Source: JANJTY01 sp038257155
GTDB taxonomy: Bacteria > Pseudomonadota > Gammaproteobacteria > Xanthomonadales > Xanthomonadaceae
Reading direction: 5' to 3'
DNA: 5,216 nucleotides
NCBI GenBank assembly: GCA_038257155.1
Contig: JBBSJP010000100.1
Location: 1-5,216 of the forward strand
Shown here: positions 1 through 5,216 of the stretch, piece after piece
Layout: each line of letters starts with the position of its first letter
How positions within the stretch are numbered: the stretch's first letter is position 1
Notes under the pieces: model-generated
The model's database searches: none
Told to the model about the DNA's origin: nothing
The model's input: the letters and a program-made list of their open reading frames with translations, nothing else
Position numbers and translations under genes: made by a program

Positions 1-65
1 GCGACCATGACGTGCTGGATATTTCGGTAGCGCTGCCGGAAGAGCGGGCACAGGCGAGCGCTTGA
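1..65 (+). CDS. 3' end of an upstream gene, product unknown (partial)
   Basis: The frame beginning at base 3 stays open from the window edge to a TGA at 63-65 and reads DHDVLDISVALPEERAQASA. The other two forward frames are closed early, by a TGA at 8-10 and a TAG at 28-30. The codons are GC-rich, as in the genes downstream. The next start (GTG 83) lies only 17 nt after this stop, on the same strand and without a terminator, which suggests one operon. Twenty residues are too few to recognise a family, so no function is offered. Confidence 0.5.
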   Translation, partial: DHDVLDISVALPEERAQASA

Positions 66-82
66 TCCTTGCGTAGTGCGGC

Positions 83-565
83 GTGCTGACCCTCGCCGAT
101 ATCGCGTTTGACGATGCGGCCCACCTGCTCGCGCGATTCGGGCTGGTGCTCGAACGCGTCTCTGACGACGAACCGATCCCCGGCAGTTTCTGGGGCGAGT
201 GCGAAGCCGGCATCATCGGGACGACGGTGTATGCACGCAGAGACACGCCCGTGCACTCGCTGCTGCACGAGGCTGGCCACCTGATCGTGTTGCCGCCGGA
301 GCGTCGTGCCTGCGTGCACACCGACGCCACCGACTCAGTCGCCGAAGAAAACGCCGTCTGCGTATTGCAGGCATTGCTCGGCGACCAGCTCCCAGGCGTC
401 GGGCGCACGCGCGTTTTGGCCGACATGGATGCCTGGGGCTACACCTTTCGCCTTGGCTCCGCTGCTACCTACGTCGAACACGACGCCAAAGACGCCTGGG
501 ATTGGCTACAACAGCACAATCTCATCGACAGCAATCGCGCCCTGCTCTTTCCAGTCTGCGATTAG
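83..565 (+). CDS. Small HEXXH-motif putative zinc metallopeptidase, uncharacterised
   Basis: This encodes a 160-residue protein with no signal peptide or membrane segment, so it is probably cytoplasmic. The key feature is HEAGH at residues 62-66 inside the helix-like stretch SLLHEAGHLIV. This is the classic HEXXH zinc site, with two His ligands and a catalytic Glu. Two adjacent glutamates (88-89, in SVAEENAVCVLQ) lie about 22 residues further on, in a second predicted helix. That is where gluzincins and ImmA/IrrE-type peptidases carry the third zinc ligand. The resemblance to ImmA/IrrE is limited to this motif and spacing, and no helix-turn-helix domain is visible. GTG 83 is the earliest possible start, because an in-frame TAG sits at 74-76. 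No good Shine-Dalgarno sequence precedes it, so translation may be coupled to the gene ending at 65, or may begin further in, for example at GTG 146. The coding assignment is firm; the peptidase role is inferred from the motif and the substrate is unknown. Confidence 0.8.
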   Translation: MLTLADIAFDDAAHLLARFGLVLERVSDDEPIPGSFWGECEAGIIGTTVYARRDTPVHSLLHEAGHLIVLPPERRACVHTDATDSVAEENAVCVLQALLGDQLPGVGRTRVLADMDAWGYTFRLGSAATYVEHDAKDAWDWLQQHNLIDSNRALLFPVCD

Positions 566-636
566 GCAAGTGCGGGGCGGGCGGCCCTGCGCAGGGCATT
601 TAGAGCCCAAGCAGGGCTGCCCGCCCCGCGCTTGCC
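565..636. repeat. 72-nt near-perfect inverted repeat (REP-like palindrome or terminator hairpin)
   Basis: The left arm 565-590 (starting GGCAAGTGCGGGGCGGG) and right arm 611-636 (ending CCCGCCCCGCGCTTGCC) are reverse complements at 24 of 26 positions. Both mismatches would be G-U pairs in RNA, so the transcript can form an unbroken 26-bp stem. The 20-nt loop (591-610) holds a small inner hairpin, GGGC 594-597 with GCCC 605-608. The inner end of the left arm is part of a second perfect palindrome, GCCCTGCGCAGGGC (584-597). The element begins at the last base of the preceding stop codon. No T-run follows the right arm, so it is not a textbook intrinsic terminator. It could still stop transcription, protect the 3' end of the message, or be a member of a dispersed REP-type family. 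Only one copy is visible in the window. Confidence 0.8.
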
Positions 637-740
637 GGAGCCTGGCCGCGCCCAAGACGCTGCCGCATTCTTGAACAACGCAACTTGCGGCCAACCGCTA
701 GCGCGGTCTAGCCTTGGGCTCCCTGCGCAGCCGCGCTGAC

Positions 741-745
741 GAGGA
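741..745 (+). promoter_or_regulatory. Ribosome binding site of the M2 peptidase gene
   Basis: GAGGA lies 7 nt before the GTG at 753, which is good Shine-Dalgarno spacing. It decides the start: the longer in-frame reading from TTG 714 would place 13 unlikely residues, including charged ones, in front of an otherwise ideal lipoprotein signal peptide, and it lacks a comparable site. Confidence 0.75.
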
Positions 746-752
746 TCTCCCC

Positions 753-2759
753 GTGACGCTACGCCCTGCCCTGCTTGCACTCGCCATTGTCGGCGCCCTC
801 GGCCTTGCCGGCTGCAAGCGCGATGCTGCACCCGACGCAGCCACGACACCTGGTTCTACCGCCGCACCAGCTGGAGAGACCGCCGACCAGTTCGTTGCCC
901 GCGTCAACGAGGAATACCGCAAGATCGCCTCCGAGCTGAGTTCCGCGCAGTGGCTGTCCACGACCTACATCAACAGCGACAGCGAGATGCTGGCGGCCAA
1001 GGCCAACGAACGCTGGCTGACCCAGCTCAACGTGTGGATCGAGCAGGCCAAGCGTTTCGACGGCCAGCAGCTCTCGCCCGAGACCGCGCGCGCGATCAAG
1101 CTGATCAAGCTGTGGACCGCCATGCCGGCCCCGAAGGATCCGACCAAGCTGGAGGAACTGACCAAGCTCGCCACCCGCATGGAGGGCATGTACGGCGCCG
1201 GCAGCTACTGCACCGGCGAAGGCGAGGCCAAGGTCTGCCGTGACATCGGCCAGCTCAGCGAGGTGCTTGCCACCAGCCGAGACTACGACGCGCAGCTCGA
1301 TGCCTGGCAGGGCTGGCATACCGTCGGCCAGCCGATGCGCAAGGACTACACCCGCTTCGCGCAGCTCGTGAATGAAGGCGCCAAGGAAATGGGCTTCGCC
1401 GATGCAGGCGAGATGTGGCGTTCCGGTTACGACATGAGCCCGGCCGAACTCTCGGCCGAGAGCGACCGCCTGTGGGACCAGGTAAAGCCGCTGTACGAAC
1501 AACTGCATTGCTATGCCCGCGGCAAGCTGGGCACCCAGTACGGCAGCGACAAGGGACAAGTGGCCGGCGGCCTGCTGCCAGCGCACCTGATGGGCAACCT
1601 GTGGCAGCAGGACTGGGGCAACCTGTGGGACATGATGCAGCCGTATCCGGGCGCGGGCAGCTTGGACGTCAACGCGTCGCTGCGCACCCTCGCCCAGGCT
1701 GAGCTCGCCAGCGAGCGCGCCAAGCCGGCGGCGCCGGGCCTGTCCGCGGCGCAGCGCGAAGTCGCAATCGAGCGCGCCGCCGCGCTGTCCACTGCCAAGA
1801 AGATGACCGAGCGCGCGCAGGACTTCTATGTGTCGCTGGGCATGCCGAAGCTGCCGCAGAGCTATTGGGAGAAGACGCAGTTCATCAAGCCGCGGGACCG
1901 CGACGTGGTCTGCCACGCCAGCGCCTGGGACATGAACATGGCCGGCGACGTGCGCACCAAGATGTGCATCGTGCCCAGCGAGGAAGAGCTGACCACGATC
2001 TACCACGAGCTTGGCCACGTCTATTACTACCTCGCTTACAACAAGCAGCCGCCGATCTTCCAGGGCGGCGCGCATGATGGTTTCCACGAGGCCATCGGCG
2101 ACACCATCGTGCTGGCGATGACGCCCAAGTACCTGGCCTCGGCAGGCTTGGTGGGCGAGCAGCAGCAGAGCAACGAAGCCCTGATCAATGCGCAGATGCG
2201 GATGGCCATGGCCAAGGTCGCGTTCCTGCCGTTCGGCCTGATGATCGACCGCTGGCGCTGGGGCGTGTTCGACGGCTCGATCAAACCCGGCGCCTACAAC
2301 AAGGCCTGGTGGGACCTGAAGGCCAAGTACCAGGGCGTCGCCCCGGTCACGCCGCGCGGCGAGGTGTTCTTCGACCCGGGCGCGAAGTACCACGTTCCGG
2401 GCAACACCCCGTACACCCGCTACTTCCTTTCGCACGTGCTGCAATTCCAGTTCTACAAGGCCCTGTGCGACAGCGCCGGCCATACCGGCCCGCTGTACGA
2501 GTGCAGCTTCTACGGCAACCAGGCCGCAGGACAGAAGTTCTGGGCGATGCTGGGCAAGGGCTCCAGCCAGCCGTGGCAGCAGACCATGAAGGAGCTGACC
2601 GGCGGCGAGAAGATGGACGCCAGCGCGGTGCTGGAATACTTCGCTCCGCTGCAGACTTGGCTCAAGGAACGCAACGCCGGCCAGCAGTGCGGCTGGACTG
2701 CGGCGGGCACTGCTGCTGCGGCCCCTGCTGCATCACCTGCACCCGCGCCGGCCCGCTGA
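753..2759 (+). CDS. Peptidase M2 family (ACE-like) dipeptidyl carboxypeptidase, lipoprotein
   Basis: This is a 668-residue homologue of angiotensin-converting enzyme, a zinc peptidase that removes C-terminal dipeptides. Residues 1-20 form a lipoprotein signal peptide ending in LAG-Cys21. The next residue is Lys, not Asp, so outer-membrane sorting is expected. A Pro/Ala/Thr-rich linker leads to a catalytic domain covering almost all the rest. The zinc site is HELGH 418-422 (ACE has HEMGH) with Glu446 in GFHEAIGD as third ligand. Recalling the human testis ACE sequence, I match His388-Ala389 in CHASAWDM, Gln286, Lys545, His547, Tyr554 and Tyr557 to its substrate-binding and transition-state residues. 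Cysteines 153/162, 387/405 and 572/584 match its three disulfides, fitting an oxidising compartment. The chloride-2 ligands Tyr226 and Arg556 are kept, but two chloride-1 arginines are His189 and Lys523 here. The tail after about 650 is Ala/Pro-rich. GTG 753 is chosen for its ribosome site and signal peptide. The physiological substrate in bacteria is unknown; uptake or turnover of peptides is a guess. Confidence 0.96.
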   Translation: MTLRPALLALAIVGALGLAGCKRDAAPDAATTPGSTAAPAGETADQFVARVNEEYRKIASELSSAQWLSTTYINSDSEMLAAKANERWLTQLNVWIEQAKRFDGQQLSPETARAIKLIKLWTAMPAPKDPTKLEELTKLATRMEGMYGAGSYCTGEGEAKVCRDIGQLSEVLATSRDYDAQLDAWQGWHTVGQPMRKDYTRFAQLVNEGAKEMGFADAGEMWRSGYDMSPAELSAESDRLWDQVKPLYEQLHCYARGKLGTQYGSDKGQVAGGLLPAHLMGNLWQQDWGNLWDMMQPYPGAGSLDVNASLRTLAQAELASERAKPAAPGLSAAQREVAIERAAALSTAKKMTERAQDFYVSLGMPKLPQSYWEKTQFIKPRDRDVVCHASAWDMNMAGDVRTKMCIVPSEEELTTIYHELGHVYYYLAYNKQPPIFQGGAHDGFHEAIGDTIVLAMTPKYLASAGLVGEQQQSNEALINAQMRMAMAKVAFLPFGLMIDRWRWGVFDGSIKPGAYNKAWWDLKAKYQGVAPVTPRGEVFFDPGAKYHVPGNTPYTRYFLSHVLQFQFYKALCDSAGHTGPLYECSFYGNQAAGQKFWAMLGKGSSQPWQQTMKELTGGEKMDASAVLEYFAPLQTWLKERNAGQQCGWTAAGTAAAAPAASPAPAPAR

Positions 2760-2783
2760 AACGGGTCCACGAGGTTGTAACGG

Positions 2784-2813
2784 ATGGCCGGCGCAAGCCG
2801 GCCATTTGTTGTT
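2784..2813 (+). terminator. Intrinsic (rho-independent) terminator after the M2 peptidase gene
   Basis: A perfect 9-bp stem, ATGGCCGGC (2784-2792) with GCCGGCCAT (2797-2805), is closed by a GCAA tetraloop of the stable GNRA class. A T-rich tract, TTTGTTGTT, runs from 2805 to 2813. It starts 24 nt after the stop codon at 2757-2759. It separates the peptidase from the repeat-protein gene, and argues against starting the latter at 2806, inside the T-tract. Confidence 0.9.
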
Positions 2814-2836
2814 GGGACTCAGCCGGCATCGATGTG

Positions 2837-2863
2837 GTGACAATAGAGAATTCCAACTATCCT
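2837..2863 (+). promoter_or_regulatory. Possible sigma-70-type promoter for the repeat-protein gene
   Basis: GTGACA (2837-2842) matches the -35 consensus TTGACA at five of six bases. TATCCT (2858-2863) matches TATAAT at four of six, but the spacer of 15 bp is shorter than the preferred 17. The local sequence 2838-2860 is clearly more A/T-rich than its surroundings, as expected of a promoter, and a promoter is needed here because a strong terminator lies just upstream. The exact boxes are uncertain; GACAAT (2839-2844) could instead be a -10 element. Confidence 0.3.
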
Positions 2864-2883
2864 GCCGTCCTGACCTCAGTCAC

Positions 2884-2890
2884 GAAGGGA
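2884..2890 (+). promoter_or_regulatory. Ribosome binding site of the FG-GAP/VCBS repeat gene
   Basis: GAAGGGA is followed by TTTTC and the ATG at 2896, leaving a spacer of about 5 nt. It supports ATG 2896 over any upstream in-frame start, as does the signal peptide that begins at this codon. Confidence 0.75.
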
Positions 2891-2895
2891 TTTTC

Positions 2896-5076
2896 ATGCG
2901 GTATCGCACGATCATGTCGCTGCTTCTCGCTGCAGGCGCATGCGCCGCCGCAGGGACCTGGACGCAGACGGGAACGGCCTGGCTAGACGCTCGCGTGTCC
3001 TCCGCTTCAAATCCGCAGGCAGGACGGCAGCAAGCTCAGGCAAGCATGGTGCACGCAGGCGGCGGGTCCGCCGGCGCAGCCAGCCTGACGGTGACGCGCG
3101 TCCCAAGCGATGTCAACAAGGATGGCCGCAGCGACTTCCTGCTCGAGCACGACGCCAGTGCCACGGTCGCGTATTGGCAGATGAATGGTGCGGACGTGGT
3201 CCGCACCTCGCCGATCTTCGCCAACCCGCAGGGATACACCAGGATCGGCACCGGCGACTTCAACGGCGACGGGGCGGCGGATCTGCTCTGGGTCCACCAG
3301 AACACGCGCCACATCCTGCTCTGGCTGTCCGATGGCGACGGCTTCGTGGCCGCGCCGGTCGGGGTATACGCAGCGGAGTGGCGGGTATCGGGGCTGGGCG
3401 ACATCGACGGCGACGGCAAGAGCGACTTGCTGCTGCGCGCCGGAAACAACCTGATCGCCTACTGGATCATGGACGGCGCCACCATCGTGCGGCAGCCTGC
3501 TGCAATCACCATCCCCCAAGGCCTAACGCTGGTTGCGCAGGGCGACTTCAACGGCGATCGCAAGCTCGATTTCGTGTGGGAGGCTCCGGAAACGCGGACG
3601 CTGTCCATGTGGTTGGGCTCGGGCGAGGGCTTCACCGCCGCGCCGGTGCGGGAGTATGTGCAGGGCTGGAAGGTTTGGGGTGCAGGCGACATCGACGGCG
3701 ATGGCCGCGATGACCTGTTGCTTACCCACCCCTCAGACCGTTGGTTCGCCTATTGGGTGATGGACGGCGCCACGCCGGTCCGCTATTCCCCTGCATTCCG
3801 CGTGCCCGGGCCGGAGTCCCTGAGCCGCCGGTTCGGGCCAGTTGCGGTGGGCGATTACAACGGCGATGGCAAGCTCGATGTCCTTCATTCCCGCGAGGGC
3901 GACCGCGCCCTGAGCATCTGGTTCGGCGACGGCAACGGGTTCGTCGCGTTCCCAACGATGAGCCACAACGAAGGCTGGAGAATCGCGCGTAGCTTCGGTA
4001 CCGAAGGCACCCCGGTCAGGGCCTATGTGCACAGTGACGCCAACGGCGATGGCAAGGCCGATCTGCTTGTGCTTCGTTTGTTCACCAGTTTTAGCGCGGA
4101 TGGGCAGCAGACCTTGCCGACCGGGGAAAGCTACTACAGGCTGAGCGACGGGCCACTGCGCATCGGATTTGATTTCTTTAACCTCGGGGGACGACCGCTG
4201 GCGACCGGCGACTTCGACGGCGACACCAGGGCCGACATCGTGATCGAAAAGCACCCCGATGCGCAGGGCGTGAGGCGCACGGTGATCCGCCTGAGCAGTG
4301 GCCTTCCTGCTTTCGAGGTGGTTATCCCGACCCCTGCCGCCGGCTGGAAGTTCATCGCCGCCGGCGACGTCGACGGCGATGGCCGCAGCGATCTGCTGCT
4401 GGGTGAGCAGACCGTGCTGCCCAGGTCGGAGGCCAACGCCGCGCTCACCGAAAACCCGGCAATGGCCGGCTTCGCCTACTGGGTAATGGAGCGAGGAGTC
4501 GTCAAGCGCTATTCGGTCGGTTTCAGGGTCGACCCCCGCACGCCCCGCTTGGCAGCGCGCGGGGACTTCGACGGCGACGGTCGGCTTGACCTGGTGTGGA
4601 GCAGTGCGAGCGGCAGTTCCGAACGCGAGATGAAGCAATGGCGTGGGGATGGCAACGGCTTCAGCGTGGTGGGCTTGCAGTTCGATGGCCGCCCAATCGC
4701 CGGACCTGCAGCCGGCTGGCACGTGTTCGGCGCCGGCGACGTGGATGGCGATGGCAAGAGTGATCTGCTCCTACAGCAATCAGAGGTTGCACTGAGCAAC
4801 TCGTGGACGGGCATGGCGTTCTGGAAGATGGACGCCAACGTCATCAAGGCGTTCTCGCCCGGGTTCGTGATGCAGGGCTCCGACCGGGCCTTCAGCGATT
4901 ACAACGGCGATGGCCGCCTCGACTTCGTGCTGACGAACTATTCCTTCTCGCGGCAGGTCCCGCACTCGCTCACCATGTGGCTGGGTGACGGGAGGGGATT
5001 CATTCCCTTCCAGGCAGGAGGCATTCGCAGCAGCGGACTGCTCGGCGACGGCGGCGAGATGGTCTTCAACCGGTAG
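2896..5076 (+). CDS. Exported FG-GAP/VCBS repeat (integrin-like beta-propeller) protein
   Basis: This 726-residue protein is built almost wholly of FG-GAP/VCBS repeats, a family that folds into beta-propellers and binds Ca2+ through DxDxDG-type loops. The N-terminus (MRYR, a hydrophobic run, then AAGACAAAG) is an export signal. Cys16 is the only cysteine in the protein, and its context weakly fits a lipobox, so cleavage by signal peptidase I or II is open. A Gln/Ala/Ser/Gly-rich stretch (about 24-70) precedes twelve Asp-loop motifs starting at residues 72, 121, 169, 217, 265, 320, 381, 439, 491, 557, 615 and 668. Odd repeats carry AYWxMDG-like strands and even ones MWLGDGxGF-like strands. No catalytic domain, transmembrane anchor or sorting domain is visible; the last blade ends about 24 residues before the C-terminus. 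Such proteins often act at the surface in binding or adhesion, but the ligand is unknown. The gene stands behind a terminator with its own ribosome site, so it is probably transcribed alone. Confidence 0.92.
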   Translation: MRYRTIMSLLLAAGACAAAGTWTQTGTAWLDARVSSASNPQAGRQQAQASMVHAGGGSAGAASLTVTRVPSDVNKDGRSDFLLEHDASATVAYWQMNGADVVRTSPIFANPQGYTRIGTGDFNGDGAADLLWVHQNTRHILLWLSDGDGFVAAPVGVYAAEWRVSGLGDIDGDGKSDLLLRAGNNLIAYWIMDGATIVRQPAAITIPQGLTLVAQGDFNGDRKLDFVWEAPETRTLSMWLGSGEGFTAAPVREYVQGWKVWGAGDIDGDGRDDLLLTHPSDRWFAYWVMDGATPVRYSPAFRVPGPESLSRRFGPVAVGDYNGDGKLDVLHSREGDRALSIWFGDGNGFVAFPTMSHNEGWRIARSFGTEGTPVRAYVHSDANGDGKADLLVLRLFTSFSADGQQTLPTGESYYRLSDGPLRIGFDFFNLGGRPLATGDFDGDTRADIVIEKHPDAQGVRRTVIRLSSGLPAFEVVIPTPAAGWKFIAAGDVDGDGRSDLLLGEQTVLPRSEANAALTENPAMAGFAYWVMERGVVKRYSVGFRVDPRTPRLAARGDFDGDGRLDLVWSSASGSSEREMKQWRGDGNGFSVVGLQFDGRPIAGPAAGWHVFGAGDVDGDGKSDLLLQQSEVALSNSWTGMAFWKMDANVIKAFSPGFVMQGSDRAFSDYNGDGRLDFVLTNYSFSRQVPHSLTMWLGDGRGFIPFQAGGIRSSGLLGDGGEMVFNR
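3109..5001 (+). repeat. Twelve tandem coding repeats in two alternating types (FG-GAP/VCBS blades)
   Basis: Each unit begins with an Asp-rich loop and ends with a Trp/Gly strand. Odd units have DIDGDGKSDLLL or DVDGDGRSDLLL loops followed by AYWxMDGA. Even units have DFNGDGKLDFV-like loops followed by SMWLGDGxGF and then often AAPVxxY and GWKVxGAGD. The loop-to-loop distances are 49, 48, 48, 48, 55, 61, 58, 52, 66, 58 and 53 residues, so the first five units are regular and the later ones carry insertions. Unit 4 (DFNGDRKLD) and unit 8 (DFDGDTRAD) replace the conserved loop glycine. Units 7 and 8 have degenerate Trp strands. Confidence 0.88.
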
Positions 5077-5112
5077 CGGGGATTTCTCGCTATCGCGTTT
5101 TGCGATCGACCA

Positions 5113-5135
5113 GGTTGTGCCGCCATGGCACGACC
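5113..5135. other. Short intergenic hairpin, possible weak terminator
   Basis: GGTTGTGCC (5113-5121) can pair with GGCACGACC (5127-5135) over 9 bp, including one G-U pair, around a GCCAT loop. It sits 36 nt after the stop of the repeat-protein gene. No T-tract follows, so a terminator role is only possible. The rest of the spacer 5077-5199 shows no other clear element. Confidence 0.3.
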
Positions 5136-5199
5136 CGAGTCGCAGCTCTTGGCCCAGCCCGGACACCCGCGCCAGGCACTGAGAGGCGATACTTGCCGC

Positions 5200-5216
5200 A
5201 TGCCCGACGAACTAGC
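5200..5216 (+). CDS. Possible start of a downstream gene (partial)
   Basis: ATG at 5200 opens MPDEL and runs off the window. A purine-rich GAGAGG (5181-5186) lies 13 nt upstream, which is somewhat far for a Shine-Dalgarno site. Only five codons are visible, so this rests on position after an intergenic spacer; no product can be named. Confidence 0.3.

Noticed and set aside
671..712. Promoter for the M2 peptidase, such as TTGAAC 671 or TTGCGG 685 with TCTAGC 707
   Set aside because: Spacing or -10 matches are too poor in each combination (three of six bases or a 19-20 bp spacer), so no boxes can be assigned. A promoter may well exist here.
714..752. Upstream TTG start for the M2 peptidase
   Set aside because: It adds an acidic and basic stretch before the lipoprotein signal, and the good Shine-Dalgarno site fits GTG 753.
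759..2483. Long minus-strand open frame of 574 codons opposite the M2 peptidase
   Set aside because: It is a GC-bias shadow. Its translation is low-complexity and rich in Leu, Ala, Val, Gly, His and Arg with no family motif, while the + strand shows an intact known enzyme.
2806..2895. N-terminal extension of the repeat protein from TTG 2806
   Set aside because: It starts inside the terminator T-tract and would bury the signal peptide. ATG 2896 has a clear ribosome site.
2309..2986. Plus-strand frame of 225 codons bridging the peptidase and repeat genes
   Set aside because: It is out of frame with both genes, runs through the terminator, is Arg/Gly-rich and lacks a ribosome site.
3733..4722. 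Minus-strand open frame of 329 codons opposite the VCBS repeats
   Set aside because: Its recurring AIAVDVA-type motif is just the antisense reading of the GDxDGDG loops, so it mirrors the real repeats and is not a gene.
3109..5001. CRISPR-like or tandem DNA repeat array
   Set aside because: The periodic GGCGAC-rich motifs are in one continuous reading frame and encode protein repeats. There are no constant repeats separated by unique spacers.
5092..5106. ATCGC / GCGAT stem with GTTTT loop after the repeat-protein stop
   Set aside because: Only 5 bp and no T-tract after the stem; too weak to call a terminator.

Overview
The window comes from a GC-rich chromosome, most likely a gammaproteobacterium of the Xanthomonadaceae / Lysobacteraceae type. 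This is an inference from the strong G/C bias at third codon positions, GTG starts, an angiotensin-converting-enzyme-like (peptidase M2) lipoprotein and a long secreted FG-GAP/VCBS repeat protein. No marker gene fixes the genus. All convincing genes lie on the + strand.

Layout. Positions 1-65 hold the last codons of an upstream gene. After a 17-nt gap comes a small gene (83-565) for a 160-residue protein with an HEXXH zinc-peptidase motif. Its stop codon runs directly into a 72-nt near-perfect inverted repeat (565-636), either a REP-like extragenic palindrome or a terminator hairpin. The rest of that intergenic region leads to a Shine-Dalgarno site and a GTG start at 753. The gene there (753-2759) encodes a 668-residue M2-family dipeptidyl carboxypeptidase lipoprotein, an ACE homologue with its catalytic, zinc and carboxylate-binding residues intact. 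A clean intrinsic terminator follows at 2784-2813. The last large gene (2896-5076) encodes a 726-residue exported protein with twelve calcium-loop FG-GAP/VCBS repeats in two strictly alternating types. A 123-nt spacer with one modest hairpin follows, and the window ends in what may be the first codons of another gene (5200 onward).

How the genes relate. The small HEXXH gene may be cotranscribed with the truncated gene upstream. The ACE homologue and the repeat protein are separated by a strong terminator, and each has its own ribosome binding site, so they look like independent transcription units. Both large products are predicted to leave the cytoplasm: the peptidase as a lipoprotein, the repeat protein as a secreted or possibly lipid-anchored beta-propeller. 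Nothing shows that they act together. I see no CRISPR array, RNA gene, insertion sequence or defence system. The most noteworthy items are the palindromic intergenic element, the two-type repeat architecture, the apparent loss of one ACE chloride site, and the uncharacterised small HEXXH protein.
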